From: Pyrrhoderma lamaoense | Taxonomy: Eukaryota; Basidiomycota; Agaricomycetes; Hymenochaetales; Hymenochaetaceae | Direction of reading: 5' to 3' | NCBI GenBank assembly: GCA_002794735.1 | Contig: NBAZ01000009.1 | Span: 1,054,001 to 1,118,000, forward strand | DNA: 64,000 nt | In this document: in pieces, positions 10,617 through 22,800 of the stretch | Position numbering within the stretch: the first letter of the stretch is position 1 | Layout: the number at the start of each line of letters is the position of its first letter | Made by a program: the position numbers and the translations under genes | The notes under the pieces: model-generated | Told to the model about the DNA's origin: nothing | What the model saw: the letters and a program-made list of their open reading frames with translations, nothing else | The model's database searches: none

Positions 10617-13600
10617 GCGTGCGTCTGACCATTGAATATAAAACAACCAAGAACATGAAAGGAGAAACACAGGCGATAGGGGAATAGGTTTCCTTGAAGC
10701 ACTGAGTGTGCATGCTGAAGGAGAATCTCGAAGACATGCGGCAAGGCATATCTAATTTTTTCTAACTTTGAGTGTCATATACCAACGAGATTCAAATTTG
10801 TCTTATCTTCTTGTGCAAATGACAAGTGATGCAAATGAGTTATTGGTTTTGATAACATCATGTATTTTACGGCAATTAGAAACTTTGCTGGTACCTGTAC
10901 ATGCATGTGAAGTTAGCACTGACTCCTCTTCATTTGTTGAGAAATTACACAGCTCAATCCTCTTCTTTCTCAGAGGTCATGGTGCTGATTTAATCATGTC
11001 TACTACAACTTTAGCTGACGACAGGAGACAGGCGTAGTTGACCCTAAATTTTACCTTGTATTTCCAATGAGCTTTTCGTAAAACAGTTTGATTTGTTTTT
11101 AAAATGATTATTTGGATAAATACGACTTGTATATAAGTATCTTCTAACAACGGGGGTTTGTCCGCTACAGAGCAGTGGCTAGAATTGCGGAGCTTAAAGG
11201 TTCTATCGGAGTCAGAACCCTTGATTTTGGATGCTGGGAATAGACAAGAATCCACTTCCCTGATCTTTGATAACTCGCTTAAAGATATACTTTAACTCAG
11301 AGTTATGATCAGGAAGATGGGGCCAATATACTCACAGAGTGGAATAACTCAAGAAGTCCCGACGACAGTCTTTCCCCTTCGTTTCTTCCCTTCGTTTCTT
11401 TTCTCTGGGTAATTGATGTCATTGGATATACACAAAGACACAAGAACGTGTCCGCAAGGTGCGCTCATGAGATCCCTTGGCTTAGATGCATAAAACAGCG
11501 TCTGATACACGGTACTTCACTGATGCAATTACCCACTCAAAGGCGCCAATCTTCGCCAGTTTATCGGATCGATTTTACTTTGACATGTCCATGATCTTCT
11601 CCCGAGGTCTCCGCGACCGCCACTTTTCATGGCTCTCGAGAAATCCTCAGACTTACGCAAGTCCTCATAGCGTTTTTGAGCTTTATTACAATCGAATTCG
11701 TCCCAGGCTCTATTAATGTCTTTCTTCTTTTTGCCACCCTGAACGAGCTGGTCCCTGAAGAGAGAATCCCGTAATCAGACCCTTTTTCGTCCACAAACAT
11801 AGATTTGGGTGTGTTCGGCAAAACGGAAGGTTTTTGTAACGTGCATAGGTAAACACCCCTAACAGCGGGTGGTGTGGGGTGATAAGTAGTTTTCGTAAAT
11901 GTTGATATAGTGGATCTTGTGTTTATCTTAGCCTACAACCACTATCCGATACAACGCATAAAGAGGTAAATACAAATACACGCAGAACAATAGTAAAATA
12001 CAAATTTACTAGAAATCGAAATCGTTCGGACATTCGGGATATGGGCTTAGGCTGTCGAGAACGGGATTAATTAGACCCTTATTTTCCCTTCGGATAAAGA
12101 TTCGAGTATTGGTTTATTGAGATAACTTAATACAATGGGTCTTTGGGTTCTTCATGGGGTGAAGCGGAAAAGCACATAGCAGCAGAACACGCCGCCGGCA
12201 CCATCTCAGTAGAGTCAATACCCTCTCAAATGCAATATGAAAGCCATCTTCTGGGCTCGTAATAAATAAAATGATTATTATATGAGCGAAGGAGGGACAG
12301 AATCTCAGGATATAGGGATCCAGAACACGTTATAAGATTAGCTGTCCAGCTGGCGAGACAAGAAGTGACCCTGTCTTGATAGAGAGGGGGGGTTGTTGAC
12401 GAAGAGTGGTACAGTACGCGAAATGAAAAAGAGAAGTATGATGAACATGTGGAAATAAGGGAAACTTGAGTAACTGTCCCTCTCGTGGGTGAGAAAGGGT
12501 GAGAAATGGGATGAAAGGGAGAAACAAGGCAGTCACAGATGTTTGTTATGACCTTTAAAAAAGAAATGGAATCCAGAGTACAAATTAGCTCATGTAACCA
12601 AACTTAGAATCTGAGAGAACAAAGCTGGTGATTGATTCAGTTATATTGGATTAAATAAGAAGTAAGTTTTTGGCTTAGTACAAGGATAATGAAGTGAGAA
12701 GAATTACTGCATCAGAAGGCTATGTGTTCTAGAAGCTGATCCGGCGTCCAACAGCGTTAACAAGCGACCTTACAAAATTTTTTGAGGATTTGAGTGTACG
12801 CAAAATAACGTCTGTAGTCTTTAAACTTCAAATTGAATAACGTATAAATAGTACATCATTGTGCTATATAGAAAGGCCAATAAAACCTAGATGTGTTATG
12901 AGCAGTTATAATGAATACCAAGAAATATAGAAGCCAAAATGTCCACTGCATGTCCATAAGAAAGTGCGATGCTATTACCGAAGCTGTGATGATAAAAAAA
13001 AAGATAAAACTGATAATGGGGAAACAAAAAGAGAAGGCCATAGAAGGTTCAATCTGGATATAGTACTGGCACGGAGATAGGAGAGAATGTCATCCACCAA
13101 CGTTTGGTTGCCTGAGTACTTCGTTTACTTGTAGCCTGTCCTATGCTAGGAAAAAAATTGAGCAAAAGAAAGAAGAATAAAACACGAATGTCCGTAATAT
13201 CCATATTGGATGGCAGATAAATGCCGAGGAACAGACGAACTATCGATACACACAGGCAAAAGAATCATAAGAAGATAAGAAGTTTATGGTATAGAGATGG
13301 TAGTATGGGCAACGAGCAATGAGCCGGAGAAGCAGAACGCATAGGACAGAGGGAATGGCGAAGCAAGGAGAGACATATGAAGGGCCGGTAAGCTCAACTT
13401 ACACGGAGTTAGCACTAAACAACTCGTTATTGGTGAACAAGTAGAGTAATCGGCGGCCGAGGAGTAAGAGTGAAATGAAGAGGAAAAAGAAGGATTAGTT
13501 ATGAAGAAGAGAGATGAAGCAAAACTATTAACGGTCAAATAAGGTTACAGTATGGGACAAGCCTTAGACGGCGTAGACGGGGATGTTTTGGGCGCAGAGA

Positions 13601-13998
13601 AACCGTAGAAGCAATAATAACAGGCTCGTGAGCAAAGCGAAGTAGTCGTAGAACATCATAGCGACCGACGTTTCAGGTCGGTTGTCTCCGTAAGCAAGTC
13701 AGCAACAGTAGGTCAAGTGTATACAGGAACAGAAAATGGAAGCAAACCGCTTGCAGTGAAGTACAAAGGGTAAAGGACATGTCAAATGAGGAAAAGTATA
13801 GAAAATGATGGGAATCTAAGTACAGCAGTGTCCAATTTAGCAACCAGCCATCTCAACTGATCAACATTTTTGTATCTATATCATTATATTAGCCCCGTAG
13901 TGGTACAAGTAATGCAGGACCGGGGAGGACGCGCCACTAATCGTAAATTTGTTTCGGATGAAGATTTTGTTATCAACCAGGACAAAACTTTTAATCAG
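10617..13998. other. Intergenic, about 3.4 kb, no gene recognised; purine-rich plus strand at 12.3-13.6 kb
   Basis: Open frames here (10768-11037 plus, 13284-13538 minus and others) show no domain, no splice partner and no conserved composition, so I do not call genes. A perfect 13-bp tandem repeat (CCCTTCGTTTCTT twice) lies at 11375-11400. From about 12.3 to 13.6 kb the plus strand is strongly enriched in A and G, which makes the minus-strand frames look Ser/Phe/Leu-rich. This is the 3' flank of the zinc-finger gene. Confidence 0.45.
11375..11400. repeat. Perfect 13-bp tandem repeat
   Basis: CCCTTCGTTTCTT occurs twice head to tail in intergenic DNA. Confidence 0.85.
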
Positions 13999-16834
13999 TC
14001 ACTTTCTTCTCTACAATTAAGAGAAAAAGAATTGAGAAAATGATAAAATGTTATATGTACAATACATCACAACATAATGTGAAGTAAGGAGACACAAACA
14101 AGAAGCCAGCCACCCATGGAAATATATTTAAATTATTATTTTTTTGAAGATAATGCTTACCTGATCAGGATGGTATGGGTATGTCCCAGCTTCAGTATAC
14201 GAATTGCGTTCATCAAATCGTGCATGCAAATCTCCAGCATCGTTAACAGTACCGGATCTAGGTCCAGAACCTCTAGAACCTGGGCCTGCACCAGTTATTT
14301 CATTGTTATCAGGTCCTACGGGAGGTAGTGGGTTTGGAGCAATTCGTAAACCAGGAGCGCGACGTGTGAATAACATCGAGTCAGGCCCAACATTCATGTT
14401 TATGTTGGCGCCCATATTCATGTTCATCCCCATAGTCATATTCACGCCCATACCCATGTGTGCATGCGCATTTGGGGGCGACCCTTCGCTGCCCATATTA
14501 GACCCCATTCCCATATGTGAGGGTATTCCCATACCCATTGTATCCGTGGAGTTCATATGAACGCCCAAACCCGACTCTGCGCCTAAGTGTCCATGGGAGG
14601 GGACGTGAGGATGCGTTTGCAATTGGGAATGAGAACGTGGTTGCTCCGGTATGCGGTCCTCATGATCTAAATCAGCCATATCAGATCCAGGTGACAATGA
14701 CCTCAGCCTCCCTGCATTCGACCTTGTGGCTAAGCTTGGCGGAACCCATCTCAACTTCGTTGGACGCCCACCCATACCTCCTGCTTCACTATCTCTTCCT
14801 AATCTTCCTCCATCACCACTCCCATGATTCCCTCCAGAGTTAAGGAGCGCTGGATCCTGGACATCGATCACTACGGGTGTCTCAAACCCTACGTGGAAAG
14901 GCTCTTCTTGGTTGCGACCACCATTCTTACTGAGTGAAGATGGGGGAACTGTGATGCCATGAGTCCTAAGATGCCTTCGCGCATTCGATCGAACGGCAAA
15001 TGTCTTGGGGCACAATTCAAGAGGACACTTAAACGCTGTTAATTGCGTAAAAGTATCTTTGTTAGTAAATCCGCCTCGTAGACAGTGAATAACATATAAA
15101 AAATATTTGTAAAAAGGAGATAATCTTTTTCTCCTTATATGGAAGTAATATTTTGTAAATAACATTCATATCGCTCTTTCTTTGAAAGAGATTATGAAAT
15201 AGGAGTAAGCAGTGAAGCACTTACGTCGTGCACCCGAATGAGAGTTCATGTGAGTCGCCAATCCACTGGGGCGAGGGAATAGCTTCTGACAGATCCGACA
15301 TTGGTGCATCTTCACTTTCTTCGGCGGCTCACCAGGCGTATTCGACTCCACGAGCACCTTCACTGTCTGACCCGGCTCATTATCAACTCCTGATCCCCCA
15401 TCGCGATCACGGTCCTCATTGCAGGCACCACTTTGCTGAGCTGCAGACCGTTTAGTTTTTTCTTTCTTCTCATTACGAAACGGGTTGATAGGGCTGTTTG
15501 TTGTAGAAGGCGATGTAGAAGTAGACGAAGCCGTGTTAGGAGTCATTGACACAAGTGCACTCATGTCATGGCCCCCGCGGGTTTGGTGGACCAGAGAATG
15601 GGCTTGATTTTTCCCTCTTAACATCGTTCCTTGTACTACATTCCCCCGAAAGTAGTCGAATCTGAGTTTGTTCCAGAGTTGACTTGCGACTCTCCATAAG
15701 TGTTCGGGAATGCCTGCAAGCCCTCAGCTGACCATTTCGTTGTGTCAACACCATAGGTCATCAAATTATGACGAAGAAGATCTGAAGGGGTACCTGAGAT
15801 GTGTTGGGGAATTGGAGTTCAGGTATCGGAGAACCTGATTGAGGCATACCCAGACCGATTCCCTGACCCCCAGTGTGTCCATGTCCTTGACCATGGCCCA
15901 GGCGCATCTGCAATCCATCATCATCATCAAGGTCGTCGTGATCGCCAAATTCGTCTGATTCAGCTTCGCATTCTATAGAATCTGTGTAGGGAAAGAAAGA
16001 AGAGCGTGGGGTGGGAGCCTGTAAGAAGGGCTGCTGCTGCCACTGCTGATGTTGCTGGGAGGGCATGCTACGCTGTTGGGGGTTTTGCATCTGATGTTGA
16101 TAGTCACGCCTCTGTTTAAGTAGAAAAGGATTTTGGTTCCCCGCACATTTAGAATTAAGTTTGATATTTAGAACATTAGGAAAGGGAGTAGCTATACTGA
16201 CTGATAGAGGCCCGCATTGTGTTGACGGGATCCGCGCGTGCTGGTCGCGTGTCGGGCTGTCACCGGAAGCGGAAACTGAGGCGGAAACCGAAGTGGAGGT
16301 CAAGCCTCCAGACGGAGAAGTCGAAGGCGCCTGCGCCTGGGTCCGACCATCATGTACAACGGATGGGCGTGTCATTGTCATTTCTTGCGCGAAGTCTGTT
16401 GCAGAGGCAACATAAGGCCACCGTTGCGCCGCCTGTTGAGCTTCATTGAAGTATGCACCGGAACCGGTGCTCCGTTGAGAGGACTCCGGGAATGATGTCG
16501 GGGGTTGATGATGTTGTTGTTGAAGAGCTCCTGCGAGCGCATATACTCGTGAGGTTGCTGAAGGTTCAATAGGAGAGTGAAACCCGGAGTACGATGAGGT
16601 AGACACAGGTGAATACATTTGAGCTTCAGTCTGAGACTGAGATTCAATATCCATCGCATACGACCAGTTACCCGTAGATAAGGAGCTTGCAGAAATCGGT
16701 GATGGTTCATGCTGAGGCATTTCGGTCGAATGAGTACGGATAGGCTGTTGAGCAATCTCGAGAGGAGAATAGGAAGAAGATGAATCGGTAGTGTCAGCTC
16801 CCTCAAAGAAATGTTGAAAGTGAGCGTTGCACAT
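13999..16834 (-). CDS. C2H2 zinc-finger transcription factor with two adjacent fingers
   Basis: Likely a DNA-binding regulator. Exons I infer: 16834-15850; 15793 to about 15637; about 15559-15225; 15035-14161; and a tiny last exon 14010-13999. The first intron (15849-15794, GTATGC...CAG, 56 nt) is well supported. The boundary near 15640-15560 and the last 150-nt intron are less certain; without the last splice the protein simply reads on to a stop at 14128. Finger 1 is CRICQKLFPRPSGLATHMNSH (C-x2-C-x12-H-x3-H), then an SGARPFK linker resembling TGEKPF. Finger 2 is C-x4-C-x12-H-x3-H ending RRHLRTH. The linker is split by a 189-nt intron at 15224-15036. The long N-terminus has Gln/His-rich runs and an acidic DDLDDDDG patch. 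The C-terminus has Met-Gly/Asn-Met repeats at about 14.37-14.57 kb. The two-finger arrangement is common in fungal regulators; target genes are unknown. Confidence 0.8.
14370..14570 (-). repeat. Met-Gly / Met-Asn low-complexity coding repeat
   Basis: Within the zinc-finger gene the reading frame encodes repeated HMGMG, NMGMNMN and NMNMG-like units, seen on the plus strand as many CAT/CCC/ATT-rich codon repeats. Such Met-rich tracts are rare. The short period suggests growth by replication slippage. Confidence 0.7.
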
Positions 16835-19800
16835 GGTACGGGACAGATGATATCAATCAAGCTGAGAGTGACGAGCACGGGTCCTGTAGCGATGAAGAAG
16901 GCAAAGAAAAAGCAGGGATAGGAAAGTGTCCAGAGGAGACCGGTTCGGTCGGGAAGAGTTATAAAGGGCGATCTGATTTCAGTCCAGGACCAAGTTGAAG
17001 GAAAATATAGAATCATGGATCAAGATTAAAAGCGGGCAAAAAATAGAAAAATGAAAAAATTAAGGATTCGGAAGAATAAAAAAACAGGAGGTGAAGATCT
17101 GGAACGGTGCACAGCCCGAGGGTAGGGGAAAGAACGTCGGGAATAGCGTCAAATTTAGGCTGGCATACGGCTGCACTCGACTTGGACAGATTTGTCCCAT
17201 AGACGACAAAACCGTCTTAGTTGGTCCTCCCGCGTTCGTTTTGATCAGCACAGACGAGAAAGGCGACGATACAGGGAAGGACATCGTCGAACGACAGTGG
17301 AGACCAGCTTGATCCCGATAAAGCTGCAGATCGACGCATTGAGGACCTAGGTGAACGCTGAGAGTGATAGATGTCTAAGCCTTTACGGCAGGAGCGATTG
17401 TTGATTCGATTCGTGTTTAATTGCGAGTGTACGGACCTGAGTAGAGAAAAAGCACAAGAGATGATGCATCCTCTGAACGCAAAAACGAGAGTACAAAAAA
17501 GTTCCTGGAATCAGTTCTCTGATTCACTTCTTTTTACTTCCCCTCATGTAGCATGTGCTGGCGGATCCATCGGAGAAGCGGCCTAAATGGAGCCTGACTT
17601 GCTTCGATACTTCTTTCCCAAGCTTATTCGTACTTGTATTCAGTTAGGAAATAATACATTTCATCACCAAATAGCTTAGCCAGCCTCCTACTACAAATTC
17701 CAAACTCCGCCAGCGTGTTGGGTTTCGATTTATTAGCACGAGTTTCAGCCTATGAGCATTGTTTAGACCCAGTATCTTAGTTATATTTCGTATTCCATCG
17801 AAAAAGAAAAGAAAAACCTCGCCCATACTCTTGTTCCACTCAAGGCTTGACCAGAGGGTTCTTGTGCTGCATCCAGATTACAGAGTCTTTCCAGAATACT
17901 AGCCTTCTAGTTGCCTGAATGTCTCTAGGTGCGTCAATAGCGGACACGGTTCGTATACAGTCACCGGAGCGGTGGGACAACCAACAAACAATGCCGTGTC
18001 CGAACTTCTATAGCAATCACTTTTTGACCTTATTTACCAATTATGGAAGTATATATTACCAAATTTTGCCCTTAGTCTTTTCAAATTTGGAAGGTTATGT
18101 TCAATTAGCCGAGCACATATTCTCCTTGTTGCATCTCCACCACGGATTTACGGCTTACGCCTGCTCCGAAGGTAAGCAAGGCCACCAAAGATGAGTACCC
18201 CTTCGATATGACACAACGACTGGGCTTTCGAAGCGTCAGCGTTGCCAACAATGCTTGTTTCTTTCCAAGCGCTTTCAGTCAAAAGATCTAGCCCTTGGAG
18301 CCTGGCCAAGCGATTCCAGGCTAAAACCAGTCTCATTAGCCGACTGTATATGTATTCATAATCAATCATTTGTCTTATTACTCCTGTAACACTCTTATGT
18401 TATCTTTCAAATGTTTTCGTGCCTGTCGGCGGAAAGTGTCACTCAGGTTCAAGAGCTAAGTACCCGGTTTATTCTTGAGGTTCGACTAACTCTAACATGA
18501 GCTTAGTACACTCTCCCTCTCGATCATGTCAAGTGCTACCCGACCTCCCATCCTCTCTGCTGTCCATTCATGATAGCTAGGAGGAAGGAATATACTTATC
18601 AATCCAATCTAAGAACAACTATGAAGATATATTCGATAAAACCTTACATTCCCAAGGTGCTGTTCCTTCGTGTCCACAACGCCCTCTTCCTATTTTTGGT
18701 GGCTAAATACAGAAGCAAAGGCGTTTAACACGCGAATAAAATCGTCATTCCCTCGGTACTACTATAACTTCTGCTCCTAGCAACAACAGAAATAATAATA
18801 CATCTACATTGTTATCAGGATTACGGTATACTAACCGCATTTACCTCATGGATATCGGCTCCAAATGGTTTATATTGCTGAAATCAACATCAACACAACG
18901 AACTCTATTCTATCATATCTTGAAAACCTCGCTGCTAGTAGTATTCGGACCTGAAGTATAAAACTCCAAGACCTCCTCGTGTTTTACGCGTTTTGAGTAC
19001 AGACACTTTGAAGGAGGATCTCGGCACTAATCCTGTTGCGGCTGCGGTTGAGGGTTCCTTCTCCCGTCATATCTTCCTTCTCCCGCTCAACTAATGGGAG
19101 CCAATCGCTGGCATTAATGCGGTATGGCGCGCTATGAACTGGTGCTAGATTAACGAGATGCGGGGCCACCCCGTCCACTCTCCCCGGAGGCCGATCCTGA
19201 GCGCTCACAAAGCCTTAGAGCAGGCAAAGTGAAGAAATATGGTCTCGGTACGTGGCTCTTTGACTGCTCTGACACGGGCATCTGAGGCTAGTTATTACGA
19301 ATAATTAGTATTAATATATCGAATATTATAACTTAACCGTATGCAATTCTCGATCTATGTTCTATGCGGATGCAATTTACAGATTTCTGCACCTATGCGC
19401 ATATGCAAAAAATGATAGAATCACGATACAAATCTCATCGTATGGTATTTGTATTTAGTTAAAGGAGTGGGCGTTCCTTGACATATGCATTTCGTCGAAT
19501 ATGTAATCAGTGAATTACGAATTCGATTATTTGGAGAAGAGGGGGACTTCTGGATCAAGAGTCGGGGCCCAAAATGTCGGGATAAGAAAGGAATTAAATT
19601 AATGAGTTCGTAGATGTGGGTTTTCTTCTTGTATCGTTCAAGAAGGGTTAAGTTGTATCCACAAGAATGAATTTTATCCACAATAGCTTTGTTCAGTAAT
19701 ATGGCACCCTAGAAGTGGGAAATTTATCCGGAAAACTAGAATTTATTGCTCCGAAGAGATCATGCTCTAGCTTCAGGTTACATTTGACTTGGACGTGGCA

Positions 19801-22800
19801 ATTTACTCCTTGAGACATCATTCTCAAACGTCATCAATAGCAATCCGACTCGGATGGAAAGGTCTAAGGCTGACGTAGCAGTGGTATGAGAACCTGTCTT
19901 TGTACTCAAATTAATGCACTTCTCTTCTGTGCCTCTGCCCTATGCCTTGTAATTTCACAAATTTTCTCGTGGTTAAGGCGAAAGCGTCAAGATCCAGCAC
20001 CTTCCGTGCAACTCCGTACAGACCCGTCTCGTTAATTATACAAAACCAAGTTTTTAGAAAATTCTTTAACTTCTTCATGTGTTCTTCGCATTAACCCAAT
20101 AGCCTATTTGACTATCTTCTTGACACTCGTTGCCACTGGGGTAGTTCAAGAGCTCGATCCAGATCGTACCCGGCGGCTGTACTCATGGACTGCTTCTTTG
20201 CCCCTCAAGTTTTACACATCAGTTTTCGAACACATTTATATCAGGAGTAATCATCAGGCTCATCTATTACCACATTGCGTGAAAGTAATGTGAGATAATC
20301 TGTTATAGACGGAAGGATATACTCAAGTTATTTATAGTAACTACGAGGCAGTGCCAAACTTTGAAGGCCAAGATTTTGTCACGATTAACTTGTCGATTCA
20401 GATGGTTACACAATTCAGCTACAGTTGTCATTATTAGATGGACTATGGCCCTGATAAGGATCTCTATCAATAACAATCCAATAGAATTTTTAGTCCGCTA
20501 GACCTCCCAACCGGCTTATGGTCTTCAAAACACATACCTCCCCAAAATCCCCGTCTTCATTATGTACACGTAAGAATTCCGAGACTCTTCTCTCAAAAAC
20601 CCTTGTTCCATTTCTCTCTCCCCTTTCTTTCTTCATAATTATTGCTTAAGAACCAGCGAGAGCACAAAAGGACCTGGACTCGGCTACAACATCGGATGTT
20701 GCTCACTCATTCTCAATGTCGGAACAACGGGTACTGGAAGTGCACATCGGGACTTAACTCGGCTATAGTACTAAGCCGAGAAGGCTTAATACAGAGTATA
20801 ATTTCTTGTTAGACTAGCCGAGATATGAAGTCCCCCTCGTCTTCTCCGTAGGATCGGTGAGACAGTATCGCTGGCATCTAGAGAAAAGTTTTTGAGTTTT
20901 TATAGTGTGCGTGTCTCGTTGCTAGCTTCTGACATTTGTGTCTGCTTGAATGAAATCTCAGGAGAAAGCGGTCTACGACTCATCAAAGTCGAATCAATGG
21001 TAAAACTTGATAAAACCCTCTTCTACGAACGAATATTTCCAGTCCAAGTTTTTAAATACACTAGGTCTATTAAACATGTTCAAGATCTAAATAGATCTAA
21101 GAAGCTACCATATTAGACCAGATGAAATAAAAATTCAAGGACCGGAAACGGAATCTATAGTCAGGCGAATTCCTGGTAACCCAGGGCTTCCCGGACAAAA
21201 ATCAACGTACTGATAATTGACAATTGAATGGCATATACGTCTACTCTTGAAATCAATAAATCTTACAGAGCTGTAGCTTCACTTTTACTTCCGGATCACG
21301 GCCACCAGCACTAACGGACCTGAGTGATAGTCTCATTTTTCTTCATCCTTTCGAGTTATCTGGGTCAATCAATTTGGCATCATTTGTTCTATGTATTTCA
21401 CGCGACCGCGGACCCAAAACTTCTCATACCATTTTCTTGTTCCGTCGTTCCGTTTTTATATTATCATATAGTTATCGATGTATCGATGGATCGTAAAAAA
21501 CATTCATAAAGAAAGATCATTGTGTCGGATGGCCGCCCAGATTAAGTGCATAACGTGAAGCATTACTTGAGGATGACCAAGTATAGTCATGAAAATAATT
21601 ACGAACTAGGGGTACGATTATTCTCTGCGTGCGAATTTGAAAGTTTTCCAAAATACTTGGTTTGAGATCCGCAAAAATAAGGAGCTAGCAGGAACTCATC
21701 AATGATTTTGGATGATGTTTGCTGTTTTCTCTGGTTAGTGAGTTCGTTTGGCTCTGATGTCGACATGTTGAGACCGCTTTTCTGCCTAATTCGATGCATC
21801 CTGCCCTTGAACCAGGCGAGGTTTGTGCTACTCAAGGTCACAAGCCCAACCTTATGTTTGGTGAACGTAAAGTCGATTCGATACAGGTACTAGCAAGCTT
21901 CCTGAGTTATCGCCAAACTTTCGAGCTTCAGACACGATATCCCTCGCCCTTAACTCGCAGGGAGGGGAAATTGAGGTGTTACCCACAGTATGCGCATATG
22001 AAGATACGTTCTTTCCTCCGCAGCCGCCATGTAACAAATAACTTCGCACGTTCCGTGTTACTATAGCTTCATTTGTTACGGCAGCCTTTGAAGCTTCTTT
22101 TGCACCAGATATGGGGAAATGAACATGATGGGAGCTGACGGCCGATGTTCTATGTCTATGTCTGCTGCAGGCTTCTCAGGATGCCCAGAGATGTATGGGC
22201 GGATGCAGAATCGTATAGCGACCGACGTCATGGACGCCTGACAAGAACATTCACTGATGGGTCCTATTTTCTTTCCGAAGGAGAAAAAGTGGATACTAGG
22301 GGTTGAGGATTCATGCCCAAGTATCAAGAAGAATTCGGAAGTCCCTCGCTTCATCACTATGCCCCCCTTTCCTCTCCAGCTTCAATTCCACGCGATACAT
22401 AATTACAGCTATTTAGGACTGCCGAGACTTCGGGTCGTCTGTACGCCGTTAAAGTCGAAGACTGCAATTACCGGGTGCGTCGGGAGAGCAGTTTGCTGTT
22501 ACGAAGTCGTGGGACCCTCCGAGGACAGACAACTATGCAGAAGAAAGAAGGTCAGGTTCTCTTGAGACCTGCTATTCACCCTCCGTTCGTTGTATTCTGA
22601 GTGCGACTTGACCGTCGTCTCTCTTTAGATTCTTCTCCCGCTTTCATCTTGCTTATCGGAAGAGTCCGTTCTTGCGCGCATACACGGTCTATAGAGTAAC
22701 CGACGCTAGCAACTGCTTGAGGGGCGTCTCTGATAGAAACTCAAGTCATGCGGCGCTGCGCTCTGTTTCCGCATCAATGGCCACATAGTAGGATATGATT

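Noticed and set aside
10768..11037. 89-codon open frame after PIG-P
   Set aside because: No motif; it lies in what should be 3' flank, with no splice or promoter signal.
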